Shown here: one piece after another, positions 8,613-17,618 of the stretch | How the letters are laid out: every line of letters starts with the position of its first letter | How positions within the stretch are numbered: the first letter of the stretch is position 1 | From: Helicobacter cetorum MIT 99-5656 | GTDB taxonomy: Bacteria; Campylobacterota; Campylobacteria; Campylobacterales; Helicobacteraceae | Reading direction: 5' to 3' | Length of the DNA: 64,000 nt | Assembly (NCBI RefSeq): GCF_000259275.1 | Contig: NC_017735.1 | Location: 1,612,001-1,676,000, forward strand | Notes under the pieces: generated by a model | What the model was told of the DNA's origin: nothing | The model's input: only the letters and a program-made list of their open reading frames with translations | Databases searched by the model: none | Made by a program: the position numbers and the translations under genes

Positions 8613-9578
8613 TTATTCCCTATTGAGAGCAAGTCTCAATTCCTTTTTAACATCTAAGACATCTTCAATAATTCTTTCATTGCCCTTTTTAACAATTTGG
8701 ATAATAAAATCCATTCCAGCAATAAAAAAGTCTAGAAGCGTGCTAGTGTCAATATCCTTACCAGCATTCATTTTGACATTCATACCAATGGCATTAAAGG
8801 CTTCTACAACGCTATTAGCGTGTAAAGTGCTTATCATTCCGCTATGTCCTGTGTTTGAAAGCCTTAAAAAGAGTGCGGTATTTCTTGTATCAATCTCGCC
8901 TAATAGCACTCTTTCAGGACTCATTCTCATGGCGGAGTTTAGGGCGTTTTCATAGGTAAAATTAGAATCTTCATTTTTACCCACTACAACATTAACTTGA
9001 TTAGGATTTTTTAGGTGTAATTCTGGGCTATCTTCAACCGTGATAACTCTTTGAGTAATAGGAATTTCTTCAATCAAGCTATTCACAAAGCTAGTCTTAC
9101 CACTAGCTGTCCCTCCACTAACTAAAATGTTTTTACCAAGTCTTACTAAGTTTAAAATAAAGGCGTAATCAATTCCTTTTTCTTGGCATTTTTGCCCTAA
9201 AACAAACGCATTGATTTTAAACTTAAAATTGCTTGGCACACGAATACAAATAGAAATGCTATTATTGGCTGTAACGCTTGGGTGCAAGGCATTGACCCTA
9301 TAGCGTGTAAAAGGAATAGAGCATGCTAAATGGGGGAAGTTATGATTAAAGAACAGGTTTCTATGCGTAGCAAGTTGTTCACAAAAATTCATTAAAAACT
9401 TCTCATCAAAGGCTTTGTTTTCAAGCAATTCATAGCTAGAACCCCTAACAAGATAAAACTTGTAGGGTTCATTGAAAATTACCTCATTGATGTCTAGTTC
9501 CAAATAGGGTCTTAACTTAGAAATTAAAACCTCTAAGATTGCTGAAATTGCCATTTTACTGCTCTTTAAAAAGCTCAT
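8613..9578 (-). CDS. virB11: VirB11-type traffic ATPase of the type IV secretion system
   Basis: Hexameric cytosolic ATPase at the inner-membrane base of the channel, powering assembly and substrate passage. Walker A is GGTASGKTSFVNS near residue 155. It is followed by VEDSPELHL (Asp box), VLLGEIDTRN (Walker B) and STLHANS (His box), the canonical order for VirB11/GspE ATPases. 321 residues is normal. The ATG at 9578 overlaps the 69-aa gene by 23 bases; an internal ATG (MAISAILEV, residue 9) just after that gene's stop is an alternative start. It lies downstream of virB10 in the usual order. Confidence 0.95.
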   Translation of the reverse strand: MSFLKSSKMAISAILEVLISKLRPYLELDINEVIFNEPYKFYLVRGSSYELLENKAFDEKFLMNFCEQLATHRNLFFNHNFPHLACSIPFTRYRVNALHPSVTANNSISICIRVPSNFKFKINAFVLGQKCQEKGIDYAFILNLVRLGKNILVSGGTASGKTSFVNSLIEEIPITQRVITVEDSPELHLKNPNQVNVVVGKNEDSNFTYENALNSAMRMSPERVLLGEIDTRNTALFLRLSNTGHSGMISTLHANSVVEAFNAIGMNVKMNAGKDIDTSTLLDFFIAGMDFIIQIVKKGNERIIEDVLDVKKELRLALNRE

Positions 9579-9765
9579 TTTCTAATTTTAAGAACTGAGA
9601 CTTTAAATTCTCAAAATTTTTAACCGCCTTGATAATTCTTTGCTTTAAAGCGCAATACTGCTTTAATTTCTTTTCATCAATGGTGATTTTTTTGTTGTTT
9701 AAAAATCCTAAATCAATGTTGCTCTCTTGCATTAAGTTGTTCTCTGTTGAGTGGTTTTCGTTCAT
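9556..9765 (-). CDS. Small hypothetical protein between virB10 and virB11, 69 aa
   Basis: 69 residues, charged and helical (KKLKQYCALKQRIIKAVKNF), without signal or membrane segment; probably a short coiled coil. It starts 22 bases after virB10, preceded by AAGGAG, and its end overlaps the annotated virB11 start. Conserved placement between virB10 and virB11 suggests a small accessory or chaperone, but no family is recognised. Confidence 0.6.
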   Translation of the reverse strand: MNENHSTENNLMQESNIDLGFLNNKKITIDEKKLKQYCALKQRIIKAVKNFENLKSQFLKLENELFKEQ

Positions 9766-9786
9766 AATGTAACTCCTTGTCTAAAA

Positions 9787-11088
9787 TTAAAATTCATTGT
9801 CATCATCGCTTAACTCCTCATCTGAAATTTTTGGCTTGTTTTCTTTGAAAAAGACTGCTAAAACTTCATTATGCTTAGGAATGGGGAAGAAAATATCTGT
9901 GTTAGGGCTAATGAATATCCTGCTCCCCTCTTTAATGATGATGACAGCCTTGATTTGAGAGAATTGGCTCATTATATTGTTGATAATATTGTTTAAATTC
10001 ATGCCACTTTGTTGCATAAGCCGCATCATCATGTAATCCCCAAAATAATTATTCACGCCATTTCTTTGTTTTTTGCCCATATTTTCTGTAATGCCAGCTG
10101 TCATGCCAATGAGTAAGCCATTAGAAAGCGTAGAAAACAAAAAAGGCATACCAAATTTAGTGAAATATTTGTTGTGGGCTTTACCAATTAGTCCGTTATA
10201 GCCCTTAACATCGCTCCCTTTACTATCGCTTAGTATGATATTGACCCCTTGAGGCGTGATAATTCTATTCCATACAACTTCTAAGCGGTATTGCCCCATT
10301 TTGCTACTAGAATTGTAATAGCCTATCGCTCTACTGCCCTTTGGAATTAACACGGCTCTTCCCATAGAGGCATAAACATCGCTTTCTACTTGAGCCACAA
10401 TTTTATTGCCTCCAATTGCAGAACTAATGGGGGTTACTAGCGTAGCTGGTATATTTCTATCAGCAGTAATGGTGCGTAAGAGCTTGTTTTCATGGCTTGC
10501 TTTGTCTTTCCTGTCAAAGTTTTCAAAGCTATCTGTTCCATATTCAATTTCTCTGTTATTTTTATCCGCACTTGTCCCATAGGTATTATTTACATCACTA
10601 CTATTAAAGCGTTGGCTAAGAAGTGAAAGTCTCATTTTGGTTGCAGGACTTGCCTTAGAGTAATCAAAATTGGGGCTATTAAAATCATTATTGTTGGGTT
10701 GCTTATTGTCTTTGGATTGGTTGTTTAAAGGGTTATCTTGCGAAGAATGATTGAATAAATCAAGATTTTTTAAGCTATTTAAATAAGCTCCAATATCAAA
10801 AGTAGGTGTAGTAGAAGTGGTGTTGTTGGCATTTGTTGGACTAGAGAGAGCGTTAGTATTGTCAGTATTGCTGGCATTATTGTTTGGAATATCAGAGTTA
10901 GCTACTTTTTGTTTCTCTTTGTTTTTAGCATTTTGATAAACATAATCAGGGATAGGGAATTTACTCTTAAATTGCTCCAACTCTTCATCAATGACTTCTT
11001 GTTTAGCAATATAACCGATTAAAACAATCACAGGAAAAATGCTTAAAACCCACACTTCCTTGCGCTTTAATAGCCCCTTAACATTCAT
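9787..11088 (-). CDS. virB10: VirB10-type channel protein
   Basis: Spans the periplasm from the inner membrane to the outer-membrane core complex. It has a short cytosolic N-terminus, a transmembrane segment near residues 13-28 (VWVLSIFPVIVLIGYIA), then a long Asn/Thr/Ser/Pro-rich periplasmic linker (about 40-190). The C-terminal TrbI/VirB10 beta domain from about residue 205 includes ATLVTPISSAIGG, VLIPKGSRAIGYY and VVWNRIITPQG. 433 residues is normal. The start overlaps the end of virB9 by 11 bases, indicating coupled translation. Confidence 0.93.
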   Translation of the reverse strand: MNVKGLLKRKEVWVLSIFPVIVLIGYIAKQEVIDEELEQFKSKFPIPDYVYQNAKNKEKQKVANSDIPNNNASNTDNTNALSSPTNANNTTSTTPTFDIGAYLNSLKNLDLFNHSSQDNPLNNQSKDNKQPNNNDFNSPNFDYSKASPATKMRLSLLSQRFNSSDVNNTYGTSADKNNREIEYGTDSFENFDRKDKASHENKLLRTITADRNIPATLVTPISSAIGGNKIVAQVESDVYASMGRAVLIPKGSRAIGYYNSSSKMGQYRLEVVWNRIITPQGVNIILSDSKGSDVKGYNGLIGKAHNKYFTKFGMPFLFSTLSNGLLIGMTAGITENMGKKQRNGVNNYFGDYMMMRLMQQSGMNLNNIINNIMSQFSQIKAVIIIKEGSRIFISPNTDIFFPIPKHNEVLAVFFKENKPKISDEELSDDDNEF

Positions 11089-12586
11089 TGTTTTGCCTTT
11101 GTTTTAAGGAGATTAGTTTTTGAGGGGTTATTTTTTCTTGAATGGTCTTTTTCTTTTCAATAGGCGGGCATAGTGTGGGGCAGTGCTTAATACCTTTTTT
11201 AGTCTTGTAAAGCGTTTTTTGGGTAGGTTTTTCTATCTGTTTAGTGATTTTAGGTTTGGGATTGGACACATAATCTTTAATTTTTTGAACTGCTTTTTGT
11301 CTTTCTAGTTTAGGGTTGATTTGCTTGATTTGAGAAAGAAAATCTTTATTATCCAGTCTTTCGTTAGTGCGTAAATTAGATTTGAGATATTTAATGTATT
11401 GCTCGTATTTGAGTTTATGCACGCAAACATATTCATCGCCAAGTCTAAGCGTCCATTTATCGCTCACATCTTCAGCAATAATGTAATTGCCGACAATTTT
11501 AGAATTGATGGGGCTATCATATTTATCCACCACTTTATAAGGATAGGGGAATTTAAAAACAGATAAATCCCTATTAAATTTAAAATAAGTGTATTTGCCA
11601 TCATCAAAAATATCAAAGGCTTGAATATCCTTGCTTGGTTTTAGGGGGCGTTTATAGAGCCATAAACTCCACCAAGTGCGTTTGCTTTTAGGCTTTTGGA
11701 TATAGCCACGACTAATTTTTGATTTTTCTATATAGATATGATTAACTTCATCGCCAATTTTAATGAACTTGCCATCATCAATTTCTTTGCTAGAATAATC
11801 AATCTTTTTAAAGCTATCATTAGCAAAAAGAGTGTTAGTTTTAATGCCATTTGCTTGGGCTTTTTTCTTGTTTTTATCGCCTACATCAATAGTGCCTATT
11901 TTTCTATTGCTAGACACAAATACGCTTAATAGGGGGTTCTTTTTGCTTGTAAAGGTGGTAGAAAAGATGTAAAAAGTATAAACCTTACCACTAGAGCCAA
12001 TTATAGTTAGATTGCTATCTACTCCAATAAGCAAAGGTTTGATGATTAAAACATTATTGAGAGCGTATTGCTCGTTGTTAGGATAAGAGACTTCAAAGCC
12101 TGTGGGGTCTCCCAAACTCACATAAATGATATTATCTTCATCAAAGATAAAGGTTGTTGTCATGGCATAGCGTAATCTAATTCTATAGGTATCCCCAGCA
12201 TTATAAAGAATGTTTAAATGGTTGTCTTGTAAAAGTCTGTCTTTATCAAAAAATGAATTTTGAATGGCATGCAAATCTATCATTTTTTTAGCTTGCTCTA
12301 TGTCTTCATCTTCTTTAAACTTGCTTTCATCAATACCACTAGCACTCAATGCTTTAGCGCTATCATCATTTGGCATAGGAGCTTGAGAAGGGCTATCAAA
12401 GACATTAGGAGATGGTGGTGTAGCATTACGCATAGGATTTGGTAAATTATTAGGCTCAGAACTAGAGCTACTAGGAAATGTAGCGGATATATTAGGTTGC
12501 TCTAAGCTATTATTCAAAGGGTTATTAGGCTCATTTGCGTTTAAAGCAAGGAATAAAAGAGCTATAGAATAGGTTTTTAAACGCAT
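11078..12586 (-). CDS. virB9: VirB9-type outer-membrane core protein with extended tails
   Basis: Part of the outer-membrane core with VirB7 and VirB10. A signal peptide (YSIALLFLALNA) is followed by a Pro/Ser/Asn-rich stretch to about residue 75. The VirB9 domain then runs through the RIRLRYAMTTTFIFDED and VSLGDPTGFEV region to an IIAEDVSDKWTLRLGDEYVC end near residue 385. A basic C-terminal tail contains a HCPTLCPP cysteine pair. At 502 residues it is clearly longer than typical VirB9 (about 290), both ends being extended. Its start shares one base with the virB8 stop, and its end overlaps virB10. Confidence 0.85.
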   Translation of the reverse strand: MRLKTYSIALLFLALNANEPNNPLNNSLEQPNISATFPSSSSSEPNNLPNPMRNATPPSPNVFDSPSQAPMPNDDSAKALSASGIDESKFKEDEDIEQAKKMIDLHAIQNSFFDKDRLLQDNHLNILYNAGDTYRIRLRYAMTTTFIFDEDNIIYVSLGDPTGFEVSYPNNEQYALNNVLIIKPLLIGVDSNLTIIGSSGKVYTFYIFSTTFTSKKNPLLSVFVSSNRKIGTIDVGDKNKKKAQANGIKTNTLFANDSFKKIDYSSKEIDDGKFIKIGDEVNHIYIEKSKISRGYIQKPKSKRTWWSLWLYKRPLKPSKDIQAFDIFDDGKYTYFKFNRDLSVFKFPYPYKVVDKYDSPINSKIVGNYIIAEDVSDKWTLRLGDEYVCVHKLKYEQYIKYLKSNLRTNERLDNKDFLSQIKQINPKLERQKAVQKIKDYVSNPKPKITKQIEKPTQKTLYKTKKGIKHCPTLCPPIEKKKTIQEKITPQKLISLKQRQNNEC

Positions 12587-13944
12587 TATTGAACCACCTT
12601 AAAAGGATTTGGTAAATTGGATTGAATAGATAGATTTGGCGATAAGGGTGTAGAATGAGATTTTTCTTGTTTAGGTAAATTAGGGTCATTCACGCTTTCT
12701 TGTTTTAACAAATCTTTTTGATTATTCACATTGTTTTGATTGGGTTCAAGGGTTTTTGTTTTTGGTGCAATTGAAGAATGATTAGGTTCTAAGCTATCGC
12801 CTTGCTTATCTTGTTTATATCCATAATCATTGACTTGGTTTGTTTCGTTGTTATTTTTATAATTGATTTTAGATTGATTTGAGTTGGGGTTTTCAACTTG
12901 ATTTTCTTTGTCTAGCTCTTTTATCACTGCAATTTCAGTGATACTATATCCATAAACTTGAAAGCCTGTAGGGTTTTTAGGCATAGAGACAAAGTCAATT
13001 TCAATAGGCTCAAAAGTATAACCCACAATTATTCTATAGCGTTTAATGCTTTTAACAATACCTGTATCATAAAGCGTAACTTCTACATCAGCATTGGCGT
13101 AGCCCTTTTTAATTAGGGCAATATTAACAATTTTGACATTTCTAGTTAATTTTTCATTCGTATAGATACTATTTTCATGGGCGACTAAATTTTCAAAAGT
13201 TTGCCACACCTCATTAGAGCTTTGCTCCCTTACTATCTCTTGGCGTTCTTTATCATCAATCCTATTGATAAGCTCTCTATTTAAAATATAAGCCCCTAAA
13301 AGTTGCCTCACCAATGCCTTGTTGGCAGTGATAGAGGAATTTGCTTTTTGGATAAGAGCAAAATTCTCAGTTGAGTTAGCAAAGGTAACTAAATAGGGGT
13401 CTTTTTCTTTTAGTGGCAATAAGAAAATAATTAGAATAATAAGAGTTAGCGTGGTTAAAAAGAAAAAGGAGGCAATCAAAATCAAATAATCGCCTATCTT
13501 TCTCTCTACTTTTAAAATCGTGTTGGCATCCCTTACGCTTTCAAAAATCATAGGGGTTTCAAAAGTTTGTTTGACTTTTTTATTTAAGATGACCTTTGAA
13601 AGGGCTTTTTGTATTAAGTTTTGTTTTTCTTGTTCTAAAATTTCTTTATCTGTTGTAGTTTCTTCCTTTGGTGTTTCATTATCATTGTCTATAGAATAGT
13701 CTTCATTATTGTTAATAGCATTATTAAATAGTGAATTGTTATCAATAGAATTATTATATTCTTGGCTATTATCACTAGAATTGCTTTTAATGTTCTTAGT
13801 CAAAGGCTCTCTATTGTCTTGAGTAGAACTATTAATGTGGGAATAAAATGGTGTGTTTATGGGTGTGTTAGGCTCTTCTTCAAGTCTTAAGGGTTTAGCA
13901 ACATCTACGCCATAAGTTCCCCATTTATTCATTGACTGTTGCAT
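12586..13944 (-). CDS. virB8: VirB8-type inner-membrane assembly protein with long low-complexity tails
   Basis: Nucleates the T4SS at the inner membrane. The first 140 residues are Asn/Ser/Asp/Glu-rich and cytosolic. One transmembrane helix follows near 153-178 (LILIASFFFLTTLTLIILI). The periplasmic VirB8 fold spans about 180-345, including LVTFANSTENFALIQ, NEVWQTFENLV and YTFEPIEIDFVSMPKNPTGF; the late NPxGF motif is typical of VirB8. A Q/N/S-rich tail of 100 residues ends the protein. 452 residues is about twice the usual VirB8 length because of the two disordered ends. It overlaps virB9 by one base. Confidence 0.88.
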   Translation of the reverse strand: MQQSMNKWGTYGVDVAKPLRLEEEPNTPINTPFYSHINSSTQDNREPLTKNIKSNSSDNSQEYNNSIDNNSLFNNAINNNEDYSIDNDNETPKEETTTDKEILEQEKQNLIQKALSKVILNKKVKQTFETPMIFESVRDANTILKVERKIGDYLILIASFFFLTTLTLIILIIFLLPLKEKDPYLVTFANSTENFALIQKANSSITANKALVRQLLGAYILNRELINRIDDKERQEIVREQSSNEVWQTFENLVAHENSIYTNEKLTRNVKIVNIALIKKGYANADVEVTLYDTGIVKSIKRYRIIVGYTFEPIEIDFVSMPKNPTGFQVYGYSITEIAVIKELDKENQVENPNSNQSKINYKNNNETNQVNDYGYKQDKQGDSLEPNHSSIAPKTKTLEPNQNNVNNQKDLLKQESVNDPNLPKQEKSHSTPLSPNLSIQSNLPNPFKVVQ

Positions 13945-13959
13945 ATGACTATTTGCCCC

Positions 13960-14517
13960 TTAAAATACTTCTATAGCAGGCTCTAAAGGTTCTACAAGCA
14001 TAAACACACACAAGCTATTGTCTTTTAGGCTAAACACTATGACATGGTCAAAAAATTTAACTTCTTCATCATGTTCATTGACCTTATTTAAAAGTTTGAA
14101 GATTAGCTCCGCTAGACTATCAAGCATTTTTACATTATTAAACATGTAGCTCTTGTTGTGCAAATTATCCGTAATATCTTTAATCACTTGGTTGTTTTCA
14201 TCTAAAGCTTCACATTTTAAAGATGCTAGATATAAGTCTTGCTTTCTTGTTTGAATTTCAAAGAAAATATCTTTCAGTGCTTTTTCAAAGTTTGTAATAC
14301 CATAGGCATCTTTATAGTCTAATTCTCTTAGCATTTTTGAATAAAAAGCTAGGTATTTATCATCATATAAATCTTGAGAATTGTTTTTGATAAGGTCAAT
14401 AAATTCTTGCACTTCGTTAGCGTTTTCAAGTTTTTTTACATCAAAATCTTTGGTATTAACCCTTAAGGATTTAAGGGGGTTTGTAACCTCTATAATGACT
14501 TGTTCTTTTTCACTCAT
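13960..14517 (-). CDS. Hypothetical T4SS-operon protein between virB7 and virB8, 185 aa
   Basis: A 185-residue soluble acidic protein (VKKLENANEVQEFIDLIKNN; ends LVEPLEPAIEVF), without signal peptide or membrane segment. Its ATG is embedded in the last codons of the VirB7-like lipoprotein gene (8-base overlap), so translation is coupled, and it precedes virB8 by 15 bases. AAGGAG is well placed. It is not a standard VirB protein; a cytosolic accessory factor is the most that can be said. Confidence 0.65.
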   Translation of the reverse strand: MSEKEQVIIEVTNPLKSLRVNTKDFDVKKLENANEVQEFIDLIKNNSQDLYDDKYLAFYSKMLRELDYKDAYGITNFEKALKDIFFEIQTRKQDLYLASLKCEALDENNQVIKDITDNLHNKSYMFNNVKMLDSLAELIFKLLNKVNEHDEEVKFFDHVIVFSLKDNSLCVFMLVEPLEPAIEVF

Positions 14518-14674
14518 ATTTAACTCCTTTGTTGTGGTTTTTAATAAAAACTCTTATTTCCTTGTCAAAATTACATGCACAAGGGCTTTTAAACATCTCG
14601 TATCGTTTGTTGCTCGTGCAACCTGCAAAAACAAGTAGGATAGTCAGCAGTGCCACAGAAAAAGGCTTATTCAT
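14510..14674 (-). CDS. virB7: VirB7-like lipoprotein, 54 aa
   Basis: Minus-strand ATG at 14674 gives a 54-residue protein starting MNKPFSVALLTILLVFAGC and ending HNKGVKYE. The signal peptide ends in a perfect lipobox (VFAGC, cysteine 19), so the mature part of 36 residues would be lipidated and sent to the outer membrane. VirB7 proteins are exactly such short lipoproteins that cap VirB9 and stabilise the core complex; a second CACNF cysteine pair could bond VirB9. The gene overlaps the virB4 end by 8 bases and the next gene by 8 bases. Position and lipobox support the call; sequence identity to VirB7 is too short to prove. Confidence 0.8.
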   Translation of the reverse strand: MNKPFSVALLTILLVFAGCTSNKRYEMFKSPCACNFDKEIRVFIKNHNKGVKYE

Positions 14675-17237
14675 AAGCTAAAAACCTCTCTTTGTAGTTA
14701 TTAGGATATTGTTGTTTTAGCTCCAAAAGTTTTGCCACACTTGGAGCTGAAGAGCTAAGAATTTTTAGGTATTTTCCGAGCTTAGACAAATTCACATCTA
14801 AGATATTAGAAGTGCCATCAAGCTTGTTTTTAACTAAAACTTTATAATTGCTAGGGCTAGTTAAAAAGGCTTTTTCGCTAGGGGTTAAGTTTATGCCATA
14901 GCTTTCTAATTTGTCAGTGTTATTTGTGGGGAATAAGATAATATGCGCCATATTATCTACCATACTTCTTGCATTAGGCATTCCATCAAGCTGGTTAATA
15001 TCTTGAAAAGCAAGAGCCAAAACCCCATTAACCTTTCTAGCTTGTGTTAAAGTGAGATTGATTTTATCCATCATCACTTCATTTTCAATATAACTTCTTG
15101 CCTCATCAATAAAAATGAAAAAGCCCTTAGCGTGTTTTTTAGCCTCATAAATCATGGTGTGAAATAGTATAAGGGCAATAAGAGAGGCATTTTTAGCGTT
15201 TTGCACAATGCTATCCATATTGATAGCAGTGAGCTGTTGGCTAAATTTTAAACTATTTTCTAGCTGGTTAAATAAGGGGTTATCCATAGCCCTATCTAAT
15301 TGCATAGAAATCGTTTCATTGCTCGTTTTTACAACACTATCTTTTAAATCTTTTAAGCCAAATTTAGTGCCTGTATCATAGAGATTATGATATAAATCAT
15401 TCACGCATTTTTCTATGGCTTTGATATTCTCTATGTCTTTTTGCTCATTCTCATCTAAGCCGATTAAATAACTTGCCCAAGAGCTTAAAAAGGTAATATT
15501 CTCACTAGATTTTTCTAAGCTAAAAGGATTGAGAGCAAAATTCTCTGAGTTGTTGTATTCAGCGCCTAAAAACTCACTCATTATACGCATGCCATTAAGT
15601 CTATCTAGGGCTAGAATGTTAATGTTGTATTTAAAACAATTAAGAATTAAAAAGCTCATTAGAGTGGTTTTACCTGCCCCTGTGCCTCCTAAAATCATTG
15701 TATGCCCTAAGACCATATCCGTGTCTTTTAACACTTCTTGAGCGTGAAAGTTAAATAAAAAGAGTGATTGAGATTGGGTTTTAAACATTGTTAGGGGCAT
15801 TCTTCCCCAAGAGTTTCTGTCTCTTCCATTATGCTCTTTGTCAAACATAAGCATAGTGGCAACATTATCAGAGCTTTGCAATCTCTTTCTGGCGTTTAAA
15901 TTGTTTCTATTGGGAAAGAAACTAAAAAAGATAGGCTTTAAATTGATAGTTTCATGCACAGCGATAAGCCCATGATTTTTAAAGGTATTGACAATTTCTA
16001 AGCTCTTTTTGTCTAACTCTTGCTTGTTAGTAGCCTTTAAAAGCACCATTAAAGACACATATTCTATTAAAACCCTATCAGTTTTAACTAGGTTGTTTAA
16101 ATTTTCAATAGCGGGCTTAATAATTTCGTTCGCCCTTTTTCTTTTTTCTTCAATTTTGCTTGTTGCCTTGTCCTTGTTTAGAGCGTCTACGCTAATAATA
16201 ATGTCAAAATCACTTTTAAAGCTTAAAATAGTGGATAATGGCACAGAAGTGATTTCATCAGTATCATACGCTTTAATAGAAATAAAGCGATTGTAGGTCG
16301 TATGCCCATTATACTCTTGGATAAAGTAGTCCTTATGAAAATGCACATTAGAGGCAATATAGCTATCCCTTAATAAACCATTATGCACCTTAAAGGGCAA
16401 GTATGTCCCATTGATATACTCGCCATAAAACCTTAAAACTTCAATGCTTGGCATTTGCTTGGGTTTTAGAGGGCTTAAAACTTGTAAAAAGGAGTTGATA
16501 ATAGATTGCAAAAGCGTTTCTTTATTGATAAAGGTTAGCTTTTTGCTAGATTTAATGGTTGCAAATTCGGTTGTATTGCTCTCTTTGTTGGTTTCTTGTT
16601 TTTCATTAGTCTTAGTGTCAACTGAATTGTCGGCTGTTTCTTCTTTGTTGTCAGCTATGGTCCCAGTAGGGCTGTCTTTAATTTCAGAATTTGTGTTGTT
16701 GGTATTTTCATTAGAGCTGGTGCTAGTCTTTACCTCTTCAATACTTGGTTCTTGCTTGTTATCTTGCTCTCTTTCTTTGATTGAAGTTGTCCATTCTTGC
16801 TTTTTTCTTTCTAAAAAGCCTTTTAGATAAGTGTCTTTGGTCTCAAAGATTAAATAGTAGCTATTGGTATAAACTTCCTCATTGCTTTCCCATAGATTGA
16901 TAATGGTTTTAGCGTAGTGGTTTTTGATATGTTCGTATTGCTTGTTGAAGTGCGCTTTTCTTCGCTTGGCTATGATTTTCATTTCTATATCACTAGAAAT
17001 GAGATTAAAAGCTACAACCCTTTCATTAAAGAGTTTGGCAATTTGTTCATCATTCAAATCGGCATAGCTAATTCCCTCTAAGGCTATCATACCGACTAGA
17101 TTTCCCTTTTTAGTAAGGATAAAATCATCATTATAAAGCCCTAAAATATTGTTTTCTTCTGCCATAGAATAATGCTTGGGTAATGCACCAAAAAACATTG
17201 AAGAGGCTTTGTTCTTTAAAAACTCAATAAAGTTCAT
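14667..17237 (-). CDS. virB4: VirB4-type ATPase of the type IV secretion system
   Basis: The large inner-membrane-associated ATPase that energises pilus assembly and substrate transfer. The N-terminal CagE/TrbE domain covers residues 1-450 and is interrupted at about 165-230 by a Glu/Asn/Thr-rich low-complexity insert. Walker A is ILGGTGAGKTTLM near residue 515, Walker B is FFIFIDEARSYI near 704, and a QDINQLDGM segment follows, all in the order of VirB4. 856 residues is normal. The ATG overlaps the stop of the 34-aa linker ORF (ATGA), so it is translated by coupling from virB3. Confidence 0.95.
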   Translation of the reverse strand: MNFIEFLKNKASSMFFGALPKHYSMAEENNILGLYNDDFILTKKGNLVGMIALEGISYADLNDEQIAKLFNERVVAFNLISSDIEMKIIAKRRKAHFNKQYEHIKNHYAKTIINLWESNEEVYTNSYYLIFETKDTYLKGFLERKKQEWTTSIKEREQDNKQEPSIEEVKTSTSSNENTNNTNSEIKDSPTGTIADNKEETADNSVDTKTNEKQETNKESNTTEFATIKSSKKLTFINKETLLQSIINSFLQVLSPLKPKQMPSIEVLRFYGEYINGTYLPFKVHNGLLRDSYIASNVHFHKDYFIQEYNGHTTYNRFISIKAYDTDEITSVPLSTILSFKSDFDIIISVDALNKDKATSKIEEKRKRANEIIKPAIENLNNLVKTDRVLIEYVSLMVLLKATNKQELDKKSLEIVNTFKNHGLIAVHETINLKPIFFSFFPNRNNLNARKRLQSSDNVATMLMFDKEHNGRDRNSWGRMPLTMFKTQSQSLFLFNFHAQEVLKDTDMVLGHTMILGGTGAGKTTLMSFLILNCFKYNINILALDRLNGMRIMSEFLGAEYNNSENFALNPFSLEKSSENITFLSSWASYLIGLDENEQKDIENIKAIEKCVNDLYHNLYDTGTKFGLKDLKDSVVKTSNETISMQLDRAMDNPLFNQLENSLKFSQQLTAINMDSIVQNAKNASLIALILFHTMIYEAKKHAKGFFIFIDEARSYIENEVMMDKINLTLTQARKVNGVLALAFQDINQLDGMPNARSMVDNMAHIILFPTNNTDKLESYGINLTPSEKAFLTSPSNYKVLVKNKLDGTSNILDVNLSKLGKYLKILSSSAPSVAKLLELKQQYPNNYKERFLAYE

Positions 17238-17338
17238 AGATTTTTTGCCTTTAGAAAGCTAGAGTTTAATAAAGGAGTGGCTAGGCTTATTTTTGAAACC
17301 ATTAAAATGTCTTTGAGTAAAAATCTTAAGCTAAGCAT
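17234..17338 (-). CDS. 34-aa coupling ORF between virB3 and virB4
   Basis: ATG at 17338 lies inside the last codons of virB3 (TATGCTTAG) and the TGA stop at 17234 overlaps the virB4 ATG (ATGA). The 34-residue product begins MLSLRFLLKDILMVSK and is hydrophobic/basic. Because it overlaps both neighbours exactly at start and stop, it may exist to carry ribosomes from virB3 to virB4 across 93 bases rather than to make a functional peptide. Both readings are inference. Confidence 0.45.
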   Translation of the reverse strand: MLSLRFLLKDILMVSKISLATPLLNSSFLKAKNL

Positions 17339-17618
17339 AGTAATCCTCAATATCACTCTCTAGGGTAAAAATCCCAAAAAGAATGTCAGTTATATCTTCA
17401 TCAAAGAATTCAGCGACATAAAAACTAATAAACAAGCTTACAAACACAATCAAAGCATAAAGGGTTGAATACGCCATAGTTACACAGCCTAGCATGGCTG
17501 AAAGCATCCAAGACATAAAGTTTAAGCCCATAATCTTTTCTTTTTTAGAAAGCTCTCTAATATTTGTAGAGCGTAGCACCACAAATTGATAATCTGCTTT
17601 GGCCATTAGTAGAGCCAA
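17331..17618 (-). CDS. virB3: VirB3-type inner-membrane protein
   Basis: 95 residues with a short polar N-terminus and two closely spaced membrane helices (MSWMLSAMLGCVTMAYSTLY and ALIVFVSLFISFYVAEFF), the VirB3 layout. Basic residues precede the first helix, and the acidic tail (DEDITDILFGIFTLESD) would be cytosolic. VirB3 works with VirB4 and VirB6 at the inner-membrane base. It overlaps virB2 by 13 bases, the normal virB2-virB3-virB4 order. Confidence 0.85.
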   Translation of the reverse strand: MALLMAKADYQFVVLRSTNIRELSKKEKIMGLNFMSWMLSAMLGCVTMAYSTLYALIVFVSLFISFYVAEFFDEDITDILFGIFTLESDIEDYYA

